Assembly: GCA_020226215.1 (NCBI GenBank)
Contig: CM035232.1
Coordinates: forward strand, 59,157,220 to 59,221,219
Reading direction: 5' to 3'
Source: Sindora glabra
Lineage: Eukaryota > Streptophyta > Magnoliopsida > Fabales > Fabaceae
Length of the DNA: 64,000 bases
The notes under the pieces were generated by a model, which searched no databases, was not told the DNA's origin, and was given only the letters and a program-made list of their open reading frames with translations. Of the stretch, positions 9,716-19,985 are shown in pieces. The position numbers and the translations under genes are program-made. Each line of letters opens with the position of its first letter. The first letter of the stretch is position 1.

Positions 9716-12017
9716 CCTAAAAATAATTTTCTAATATACACTTATACATAGAAAAATAATTAATTGACTAACTAGTGTTCAAAAATTTCACAAAAATACA
9801 TGTGAAAGCCTAAAATGTAGGAATATTACAATGAAAGTTTTTAGCCCAAAATAAAATTAATTAAGCACATAAAATAAGTAGGTAAAAATAACTAAAATAT
9901 TTTTAATTTCAAAAAAATGAAAAAAATACCCAAAAGATTAACTCAGAGAGTGGAGCTCAGAAATATCATCATTGTTGCTAGATGACGTTAGCATGATGGC
10001 ATGTGGTATGAATGTGTAAGCGTGATGCAAAAGCATCGCTAGTGTGGTACTGGGGAGCTTCTTCCCTAGGAAGCTAGGTTTACGGCTCAAGTTGAGTGAC
10101 TTGGTTGCAAATCCATGTGTCTTGGGGTCAAAAAATGCCTAATTTTCATGCTTTTCAATACATTTTCATATATAATACAACTTTAATGCATCTTATGCAA
10201 AAATTTTCTAAAAAAATTGCATTTAGAATTGGTTTACATGATTGAAAATTTTTAAAAAATACAACCATTAGGTGTTAATGGCTTTTTTCTTTCAAAACTT
10301 GAATTTAAACATTTATAAATGCCCAAACGTATTTTTCTTAAATTATAATACATTAAAAAAGAAACTAAGCCAAAAATTAATGGTTAAAACTTAAAATTCA
10401 ATTTTTGTTAGAATTACTGAAACAATTTTCTAGAAAAATATTGGAGCACCACGAAAGCTTGTTAAATAAAAAACCAATTTTCTAGAAACAAGATTTATAC
10501 AATTTCTGGAAAATATCCTGATATCTAATATAACATTCAAGCTTTCGGGAAAAACTTTTTTGGAATATTTTTGAAAAGTAATACACTTTTCAAAAAAGAA
10601 TCAATTGTTAGCAAATTTTTTTATGAACAATTTTCAAAATTTTACTGATTAATTCATAAAAGAACAAACACTAAAATAGTACACAATTCCACTATTTTGT
10701 AATAAAATTCACATTGGACTGGAGCATGTATATCATTTATCAAATTGCCAATAAAATTCATGCTCATAAAATATATTAATATTCAAGCACAAATTACAAT
10801 GTGAAAATTATGAAAACATATAAAATTCATTAAAAAATTATATGAAATAGATGGATGAATCTTATATAAAATTTCTTACATCTACAATATGTATATTATT
10901 CATAATGAACAAAAATAACATATATATAATAGTAAAATAAATAATATAAAGAGTTATAATATATTTTGATATTCATAACAATTTTCATTTAAAAAAATTC
11001 ACCATAGAATATAAAATTATTTAAAAAATAAAATTATATTTTTTAATCCACATAATAATATATTCAATTTACATGATTCATTGGTTATGATTCTAATTGA
11101 TAAAATTAAATTTTATAATCACAATCCCAATTAAATATGTGAAAAATATAATATTAATATGTAGACAAAATAAAATTAATAATTACTTGATAAATCTATT
11201 TGTAATGTATGGTGTACAAAAATCTCCAATATATCACAATCTGCTTTTGATCAAATTTGATCACGAACTCTAATAAAAATCATCGCTTTTATCAACCTTT
11301 GTTGTGTATTTTATTTGGGGTGAAATTCCATTGTTGATAAAAAATGATTACAACCAAACTTAAGATTTAAAAACAATGATCCTTATTTATATTATAATAA
11401 TTAGTCAGTTAATTTATCACTAAGAATCACTCATCACCATATTATTGAATTGAATTGTTATTAGGTGTAAATTAGACTATTATTTATAATATTAAGTTAA
11501 ATTTTTTTTATTTTATTTTTATTATTAAATTAATAAATTCAAAATAAAAAATCTAACATCTACTCTCAGATATTGCTAATAGCGTAATTCGAGTACAAGA
11601 AATGAGAAGGAAAAAAACAAGAAAACCCGTTGATTAGACTCATCTAAAATATTACTCACGGGGTTTGTGGGTTCACACGCGATTGAGAAAATTTGTATTG
11701 ATTTATGGTTTTTAAAAATTTTATGAAACTTTTTTTATAATTTTTTATTAAAAATTATAATTTCATATAAAAATAAAAAAGTTATAAAAGCTTTTTTTGA
11801 TGCAACATTGAATAGTGGAGTTGTAATATTTTCATGCATATATTACACATAAAATTTTTGCATTCTTACTATCTTTTGAGAAAAATTAGAAATTTTATAT
11901 AAAAAATAGAATTTTTATAAATTTGTATTTAAGTTTTTTTAATTTTATAATTAATTTACATTTAAATTTTTAATAAATTAATATTTACGAAATTTTCTTG
12001 GAAACTTCGCCTTATTC
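9716..12017. other. Unassigned AT-rich intergenic DNA
   Basis: No gene, terminal repeat or protein similarity is visible. A slightly GC-richer patch at 9,945-10,130 ('gatgacgttagcatgatggc' and following) may be the trace of another insertion. Around 10,420-10,560 the word 'ttttctagaaa' recurs. The rest is low-complexity A/T sequence. Confidence 0.5.

Positions 12018-12060
<43 letters not shown>
12018..12060. repeat. (ATA)n microsatellite
   Basis: An uninterrupted trinucleotide run of about 14 units. It lies some 300 bp upstream of the GC-richer island at 12.36 kb. Confidence 0.98.
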
Positions 12061-12061
<1 letters not shown>

Positions 12062-12359
12062 GCTAAAGACATGGAAACACATTCACACGGCTGAGAAGTG
12101 ATTATTTTTTAAAATTGATATAGTAATTTTACTAAATCTAATTATCTAAGTAATAATAAATTACAAGAAAGTATATGAGGTGTGTCTTCCTAACATATTT
12201 CTGCCAATATTTATCCCGAATTTGGATTATCTAAGGAAATAGATAAAATGAATTTTGAAAAAGATAAATATAATTTTTTATTTGTAATTGTAAATTTAAA
12301 AATAATAAATATCAAAATAGAAATTATTTTTTTAATTAATAAAAGAAGGTGGGGAAGAC

Positions 12360-12780
12360 GAAGGTCCCTCTGTTCGTGATTACCCATCAAGAATGCCAAA
12401 TTGACAGTGACTAAGCGTATAAAACTACGTAACATGTTCTTCCAATCACGCTACAGAGATTGCGGGGGCGCAGTGGACATTACGACGATGCTGATTGGCA
12501 ACGTTGCTGTAAATTACGTGGCCCGGAATGTTCGATGCAGACTAAGCCCGCCAATTCATACGAGGATGTGGTCCAGGATTTGGTATGCGTCTCCTTCGCA
12601 TGTGCAAACTTGGACCCAACCACTTTCTCTCTCATACCTCCGAGAACTAATCCAAACTGCTTTTCTGTTGTTTGCCCAATCAATTGAGCAAACCTTGCCA
12701 TTTTTTGATACCGAAAAAACCTTTGCTCCCACACCCCCGCAAAATTTGTGGGGGAAAAAAAAAAAAAGATCATTGTTCAG
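12360..12780. promoter_or_regulatory. GC-richer, CpG-retaining island; possible promoter or 5' gene remnant
   Basis: This ~420-bp stretch is clearly richer in G+C and in CpG than anything near it. It holds open frames of 75-142 codons on both strands, none resembling a known protein. It contains regulatory-like words: TACGTGGC at about 12,516 (ABRE/G-box type), several CCAAT/ATTGG boxes (near 12,442, 12,493 and 12,675), and a near-palindrome at 12,670-12,693. Near its right end 'ccccgcaaaatttgtgggg' forms a strong hairpin just before a run of A. It could be an orphan promoter/5' region, a single-copy exon, or an organellar insertion. I cannot decide between these. Confidence 0.4.
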
Positions 12781-13656
12781 GTACTTAAAGGTTGTATTGA
12801 TATCCTCTATTGCAAATTTTTTTTATTAAACTTTGTAATCTTTATTAAAATTAAAATTTTTTATCGCTATCACTAAAAAAATTATATAATTTTTTATAAA
12901 AATATTATATAAATTATATAAAAAATTAGAACTTTTTATGAAAAACTACAACCTTACAGTTTAAATACTTAATTTTTTTAATGAAAATTATAAAAATTGT
13001 ATCAAAACAAAACCGAACATTATAATTATAATATCTACACATAGCGATGACGAAGAAGAACCCAACTAGGCCGAATGTATCTATTAGAGACTACACTTTG
13101 CCTTATTAATTCTAAGCATACTTAAAAAAAGGAAAAAGATTTCACTTCATCTTCAACTTCAAATGGATTTCTTACTTATTTTTAATTAATAATAATTAGT
13201 TAATTATAATGTTATCTAAACTAAAATTATTAGAAGTCACCCAAACCTAGACATCAAATAATAGATTTAATTTAGGTCTGACTAGATTTATTCTAGTATG
13301 ACCCGTTAATTTTCAATATTATTGCCATCTCTATCTAGATTGTGATTTCTTTCTTATAGTATGTTATATTAAATCAAATAAAAGAGTGCTGACAAAATTC
13401 ATTGGCAGCGAAATAATAAAATTTATAAACAAAATAAAAAAAGTTGCAATCTTGAAAATATTCGTCCTACAGCTGGAACAGCCAAAAGCCATCATAAATA
13501 CATTTTATAAATTTTTTTGACAAAACTTGAAATATGACAGCTACATTCATCCCAGAGACCGTATAGGAAGCGCCACATTTGCTTGTTGCACTTCATCTTC
13601 ATCTGGCATTTCATTTTATACAGAATTTTACGTTGACGTTCCTCCAAATAGACACA
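12781..13656. other. Unassigned DNA with a small low-copy-looking patch at 13,450-13,640
   Basis: Mostly AT-rich. The patch at 13,450-13,640 has balanced base composition. On the minus strand it can be read as MPDEDEVQQANVALPIRSLG followed by a stop. I do not recognise this peptide; it may be the end of an old exon or chance. Confidence 0.3.

Positions 13657-13712
<56 letters not shown>
13657..13712. repeat. (AAT)n microsatellite
   Basis: An uninterrupted run of about 18 units, the second AAT-class array within 1.7 kb. Confidence 0.98.
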
Positions 13713-13713
<1 letters not shown>

Positions 13714-14500
13714 GGAAATACTATTATTTATACTTTAACATTGAAGATTTGAAATAAATTTTTAAGAAAAATATAATCTACTGGCTCGTGGTAGGCGAAG
13801 CCTCCTTTGTGGCGGTTTTAAGAATGATGGATATGTTTGTTTATTATTTTTAAAAATAATTTTTTACTTTTATTTCTATAGATAAATGAATTTGTTGGAT
13901 AATCTGTTTTCATATTTTGTTTTTAAAAATTATAATTCCAAATATATAATTTAAAAATAAAAATATAAAAATAACTTTTAAATATCTTTAAAAATTATTT
14001 TCTTACTTTTGATATTAATTTTATAAGTGAATAAAATATTACTTTATTTGTAACACCGATCATCTTCTCTTTTTTGTTTTTCTTTAAATCGAAAACAATT
14101 TTTAATAAAATAATTTTTTAAAACACAAAAAATATATCAAAACACATCCAAAATTTTTCTTTAACATTCTTTCAAGAGTTCATCCAAAAAGTATATACAT
14201 AATCATCCCTCTGAGCAAAAATATACATAATCATTCCAAAAAAATATAATGATTTCGTATAAATTCTCAACAAATTGCATTTTAGTCACCCCAACTACTT
14301 TCGTATAGTTTCCCCATGGCCAAAATATTGATTTGCTTCCGTGTCGTTTCGGTTCTTTGTTTATTTTAATTATTTTTTCAGTTCTAAAACAAATAAATGC
14401 TTGCCATTTTTATCGTGTGATCCCCTTTGTTGATCATTAAAATTAATGAATTAAAATTGTGTGAATTATAAATTTAGTAATATATATTTAAAGTTTAAGT
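13713..14500. other. Unassigned AT-rich intergenic DNA
   Basis: No coding similarity. Short less AT-rich patches at 13,780-13,830 and 14,290-14,430 have no recognisable function. Confidence 0.5.
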
Positions 14501-14689
14501 TCAACTACTAGAAATCTTTGATAGTTATTATATATAATTGACTACTGAAAACTTCTAAATATTATTATATACTAATTTTTTAGGTTAAATTCTAACAATT
14601 ATGAAATTGTTTAGAAAAAATTATAATACCCTACTTATCATTACTTCATTAAAAAAAACTCACAAAAAATTCACTAAAAGAAAAAAAAC

Positions 14690-15135
14690 ACTAATTAGGG
14701 ATGGAAAAATTTATCATTAATTATGAAAGTTCTATTCCTAAAATATTTAATAATAAAAATAGTAACAAAAAATAAGGCATTAATAAATAATGCATTAGTA
14801 ATTAATTAACAATGTATTATTTTCATTTGTTGCTAAAGCTATCACCATTTGCAGGGATGACAATAGAAGGAATTCATGATAAGATGAAATTTGTAATTTA
14901 TTTTTCTATTGCTAAATTTGTATACAATAATAGAATCTTTGTTCCAAAAATGCAAATCCATTGCTACTTTGTATCCATCACTGAATATCAATTTAGTGAT
15001 AGATAAATTCATTACTATTTTTAAATCGTTGGTAAATCTATCACTAAATTAGGAAATTACTAGAAAGCTTGAGACATCATATTCAAAATGCCATCATTAA
15101 TCCCATTGCTAATATTTTGCACTTTGTTAGTGTGT
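14690..15135. repeat. CACTA-like subterminal repeat patch
   Basis: Repeated words of the type 'TAGGGATGGA', 'ATCCATCACTGAAT' and 'TTTAGTGATAGAT', plus 'ATCTATCACTAAATT', occur in both orientations. They begin at 'cactaattagggatggaaaa' (14,688). Such short inverted repeats built on GATGGATTTA/ATCACTAA are typical of the subterminal regions of plant CACTA (En/Spm) elements. No transposase and no firm 3-bp target duplication is seen, so a full element cannot be delimited. Confidence 0.4.
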
Positions 15136-15407
15136 TATTCATTTTTTAGCAATTCAAATAGTGAAAACCCTATCTAATCAAATTTCACAAAGTCCAAGCC
15201 TTTTGAACAATCAAATTTCATGCAACAAAATTGATTTATAAAATAAAATTGAATGTGGATATTTTATTTATATTAAGTAAAAAAATAATAAAATTGATAA
15301 ACTCCAATATATATCCTAAAAAATTGATGTTAAAGCTTTACACAGATGAAAAGCAAAAACAAATACAAAAAATTGCTAGCTCTCAAATAAAATGTTGATG
15401 TTGCACT

Positions 15408-17090
15408 TGTTGGTGTGTGTCCTAGGAGTCAATCATAGAAATGATTGTAATAAATACATAATATATTATGTTTTATTTCAGATAATTCAAATTATTATAT
15501 TTTGTTTCATATTTTTTATTACTCTGTGCAATTTATAACTTAATATAATAATTATCCCTAAAATAATTTTACTATTTCTAAAATGTCCCCAAGCAAGTAT
15601 TATTATGAAAATGATAGTAATAATATATCGAGATTAGCATGTATAGTAACTGATGATTATGAATCATGAATATGAGATATCAAGTCAATACATGAGTACA
15701 TTATTAGTGAGCAAACGTATTAGATTGGCTCGCAATGAGAAAACCACATTGATTATCATGTGTCATTAGTTATTTTCATATGATCACAATACATGTAATT
15801 CTTTGATCTGAAGTCACTACGATTCCTTACATTAGGAGTCACACACTTTGATATCGTCCTATATCACCTTTAATTAGAATGTATTAAAGGATATTAATTG
15901 GGTGTATTATGAATCATGCAGAGAGATGTGAGTGATGTAGATGAGAATTTTGTTCCTATTAAATAATATGAGTGATATCCTTAGGTCCATTGATTGAGTG
16001 AGATTAAGAAATGCATAACCATGCTCAAATGGATCAATATGAGATATTGATCATTTGTTTAAGTTAGTCTACTCGGTATCAAGAAACATAAATTAAACAT
16101 CAATAAGGATGAGACATTCCATACCTCAAGTTAAATTTGGATATCGTTACAAAAGGGACTATATTGTAAAGTATTATTCATACATTAAGTGAATATTGAG
16201 TCACATATATTTTTACTACTTGAGTTGTAGTGATGTATTATTAGATATTACTTACTATCTATGGTTCATAAGTGGGCCATTACTAACATAGTAAGAATCT
16301 ACAAGATCACACAAAAGGAGTAGGAATGAAACAATAATTAATTAAGCTTTAGTTAGACTAAAATTTAATTAATTGGGCTTATTTTTGTGTATATATATAT
16401 TATTAAAATAATAATATATATTTTTCATATAATAAATATAATTATTATGTGATATTATTTGATATTAAAGAATATCAGATAATTGTGTTATTAAATATTA
16501 GATAATTATATTATGAGATAATATTATTTCTAATATTTGATAATTATATGCATTTTAATATTGAATATTTATATTATTAAGTAATATTATTATCTAATAT
16601 TAGATAATTAATAAATAAGTCCTATCTCTCCTCACTCTCTCTCCATGATAAAGGTAAGGTGATAGTTATTAAGTGATTTTAAAATTCTAGAAGTATTATC
16701 CTAGTAGAACTAAGAATGTTGTATGTCTTAGTTCTATAAAAGGAACTTGAAGGTGACACCTTAGTAATATATATGAACTGCCATTAAACTCTAAAATCAC
16801 TCTAAAAATGCACAAATCCTAATCCTAGTGAGAGAGAGACGTATCCTAGCAGATTCGTGAAAGGTGAGAGGTCTTCATTCACTTCGTGTGGATATCATAG
16901 AGATGTTGTACCTTTGACCAGCATTTGATTCATGATTCATCTCACTCTCACAAGGTTTTATTCAGAAAGAACATGAGCACACAAAAGGTAAAACCTTAAA
17001 CATTGATTTATGCCCTTTTGCATGAATTTTTGGTAGAATTTGGATCAAAATTTTAAATTTCACTGCATAGAGATGATTCGAAACCTAATA
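15408..17090 (+). repeat. Solo LTR G, 1,683 bp, target duplication GCACT
   Basis: Begins TGTTGGTGTG and ends AACCTAATA (originally probably ...AACA). It is flanked by GCACT at 15,403-15,407 and 17,091-17,095. It is related along its length to solo LTR H (57,647-59,015, opposite strand). Shared features are the start 'TGTTRGTGTRT' with 'aatcaatcat', the 'gtgagtgatgtag'-like centre and the end. A TATA box, ctataaaagg (16,734-16,743), precedes the presumed transcription start, fixing plus orientation. It has an AT-rich, partly palindromic stretch at 16,390-16,620 absent from H. No internal region remains, as expected after LTR-LTR recombination. Superfamily not determined. Confidence 0.9.
16734..16743 (+). 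promoter_or_regulatory. LTR G TATA box
   Basis: ctataaaagg in the final quarter of the LTR, where the U3/R boundary of a plant LTR promoter normally lies. Confidence 0.6.
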
Positions 17091-17319
17091 GCACTCATGT
17101 TGTTCAATAATTAGCTGTTGAGATGCAAATTACTACTTTTAAAATGTCATCCTCTTTCAACCATAATTTGTTTCAAAATATCATTTGGAAATAAATAGGG
17201 ATGACCTTGTTTCAATTCATTTACTGCCAACTTAATGGAGTGAATCTCAAAGTACCATTAGGAAGAATAAGCACGTATTTTTACAAGGGTTCGTTAATAA
17301 AGAGCTTAAGGATTAAAAT

Positions 17320-18420
17320 AGTATCAATGGACATAAAAGTAATGAACTACTTCAAGAATACCATAATATAGGGGAATTTTTCATCACTATAAATTCTCTC
17401 AATTAGGTAGCACCTTTAGATACCTAATTATTTGTACATTTTTTTTAAAATTGTGAGATCCACACCTAGTGCTTGGATTGCTTGTGTTATAGGCATGTAG
17501 AAGTATAGTCTCCTCCCATAATTAGGAAATCATTAAATAATCATACTTAATGGTTATATGTTTTCTAGTATTTCCACTTGCTTATTCCTATTATTTAAAC
17601 AAATTAGCAAATATAAATTACATGCAAGTACATAACAAGAAAAATATATTTGTAGAAATTGTTCTAGAAGATAGAATGATAATCTTTACTCTACTGACCC
17701 ATTTAAATAAATTAATGGCATTCACATAGACAATACACACTTTGTTTTTGTTAGAAATGCCCACATCTACATTCCATAGGTAATGGATGCTTCCAAAACA
17801 AATTCTAAGTGAAATTAGTATTATAAGAGAGAAAAAAAAGTTAGATTTCATATGGAAATAAAAAAAATTATTTCTAAATCTTTTTCAACATGAAACTTCC
17901 TTCTCTTTCTCATACTTAGTTTCACTTAACTTTTTACTTACAATTTTCCCTTATTTGGAGAATGTAAATGGGGACACTTTTGACAAATATAAAGGGCGTA
18001 ATGTGCATGTGAATGCCATTAATTTGATTAAATGAGTCAATAAAGCAAATATTATCGCTCTATCTTCTAGAACAATTATTTTAAGTATGCTTTTTCATGT
18101 GGCATTATTTCATGCAATTTGTATTCATTCATTTGTTTAAATTTTAGGAAATAAGTATATGGAAATACTATGAAGTATATCATTATTGAGTATGATTATT
18201 TAATTTCCTAATTATAAGAGGAAACTGCACTTTTACATCCTATAACACAAATAACCAAGGAGCTTAGGGTAGGTCTCATGGATTTGAAAAAAATGTATAA
18301 GATAACTAGGTATTTAAAGGTAGCCGCTTAATGGATAAAATAAACAATTATGAAAATTCCACTACACTATTGCATCCTCAAAATCATTCTTTGGTCTTAT
18401 TAGACCTAACAATTCTGACC
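17320..18420. mobile_element. Foldback element FB1: ~1.1-kb near-complete inverted repeat
   Basis: The left half (17,320-17,860) matches the reverse complement of the right half (17,870-18,420) almost end to end. Paired blocks include 'gtgttataggcatgtagaag' with its partner at 18,220-18,240, 'attgttctagaagatagaat' (17,658) with its partner near 18,065, and 'aaattaatggcattcacat' (17,709) with its partner near 18,015. The centre is near 17,865, with almost no loop. The outer ~200 bp of each arm also resemble the ends of the 20-22 kb structure, while the middle is different. No transposase is present. It looks like a non-autonomous foldback DNA element, perhaps MULE-like. A transcript would fold into a long hairpin. 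Confidence 0.8.
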
Positions 18421-19985
18421 TATATCCATTTATCCATCCATATCCATTCTTATTTTGTCCCATTCTTATTTTGTCCCATTCATATCCATTTATTTTAACT
18501 TTAGGGTAAATATAGATCGCATCATTATTGACCCATTAAAATAAAGGTCATAATAGGTCAATCCATGGATAACAATTTATTCATTTATATTTATAGGAAG
18601 TAAACTTATGCATTATATGAACTAATATTGTAAAATTAAAAATATTATAATAAAATATTTTTAACATTTTAATATAATTTAAATATTTTTAAAATCAATT
18701 GTTTGAAATAAAATATTATAATATTTTTATATATGTGAAGATATCAACTTCTATTATAAAAAAGTAGAGTCAATTCTAATTGTTTGTACTAAAATTCATA
18801 TAATTTACTATTTTTATGGTCAAAATTTAAAAATAATCTAAAAATTACTTTTTTTAATTTTTAAATAAAAAAATTTACAATATTACATGTCGTATATAAT
18901 GTTCCATATAACTATCTATTAGATCTTTAGCTATACTATATAAATATTAATATACCAGTAATATTAGTTTTTATTTTTTAGGTGATACTTTATAAATTAA
19001 AATCTAATTGTTGATATATATGTAATTTTAAAAGTATAATTTATTATTATAAAAATTTATATAATTTTTAATTTTTAATTTTTAATTTTATTATGATGTA
19101 TATTTTAAATTAAATAAGTTTTATTTAATTTATATTAGTATTAAAATATTTAATCAACTACATTTAATATTAAAAAATAATTTTAAGAAATAATAGTAAT
19201 AATTTTTATAACATAAATTAAATTTGAAATAACTACTAGAATGTTTTCTTTTTATGGGGAACTTAGAAGATGTACATCAGTGTACTTCATATTTTTTTAT
19301 TTTTAACATTTAGGTATTTTCATTTTTTATTAAAAATAAAGGTAAATCGGTATTTTCATATTTTTTTATTAGATATGTGGTCAATGAAGTTTAAAAATCC
19401 AATTTGTAACACAATGCAGTTATTTCAAAGACATATAAAATAATATATGATTGATTAAATCGGTAATAATAGGGTGAATTTTAAAATATTTTAAATTTGA
19501 TATTTAATACTCAAAAGCAATTTTATTAAAAGAAGTTACTATTTATTGTTCTTTTTCCAATTAGAATTAACTTTATTTTTAGTAAAAAAAATAAAAACAC
19601 CTGAATGCTAAAAAGAAAAAAAATATGAAGTACTCTAACATACATCTTTTAAGTTGCCCATAAAAAGAAAATATTCTTGTAGTTATAAAATATTTAATCA
19701 ACTACATTTAAATTAAAATTTGATAACATAAGTTTTTTTTTTGAAATAATAGCAATAAATATTAAATAATAGTGAAAAATAATATCAATAAAAATGATAG
19801 AATATAAAATAAAAATAATTTAGTAGGTAAATGGTTGGGTGAGGTTAGCTATATATCTAAAGGTCATGGGTCATCTATAACCTATTTAAAATTTTATATT
19901 GGGTTCTAAATGGATAAATGGATTAAGAATGACTTATTCACTTTTAACCCAATCTATATCCATCGTAACTCATCCATTTGTCACC
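18421..19985. repeat. Very AT-rich spacer with loosely inverted ends and a MITE inside
   Basis: The ends carry 'atccatttatccat...' (18,421-18,500) and its inverted counterpart 'aaatggataaatggat' (19,905-19,990), with a shared 'gaccc'-containing stretch next to each. This suggests one ~1.5-kb TIR element inserted between the two foldback units. A 16-bp unit (cattcttattttgtcc) is repeated in tandem at 18,445-18,476. The interior is very AT-rich and has no coding similarity. Confidence 0.4.
19232..19683. mobile_element. MITE-like element with ~130-bp terminal inverted repeats
   Basis: Left end 'actactagaatgttttcttt' and right end (reverse complement) 'actacaagaatattttcttt' continue to match for about 130 bp each way, through 'tttatggg', 'aacttagaagatgta' and 'gtacttcatatttttt'. 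TA flanks each end, so a TA target duplication is likely. At ~452 bp and without coding capacity it fits a MITE, and the TA site would suit a Tc1/mariner-type origin. The TIRs are longer than usual for Stowaway. Confidence 0.75.

Noticed and set aside
12401..12829. 142-codon plus-strand frame and overlapping 75- and 97-codon frames in the 12.4-kb island
   Set aside because: Three long frames on both strands overlap in the only GC-richer DNA, where stops are rarer. None resembles a known protein.
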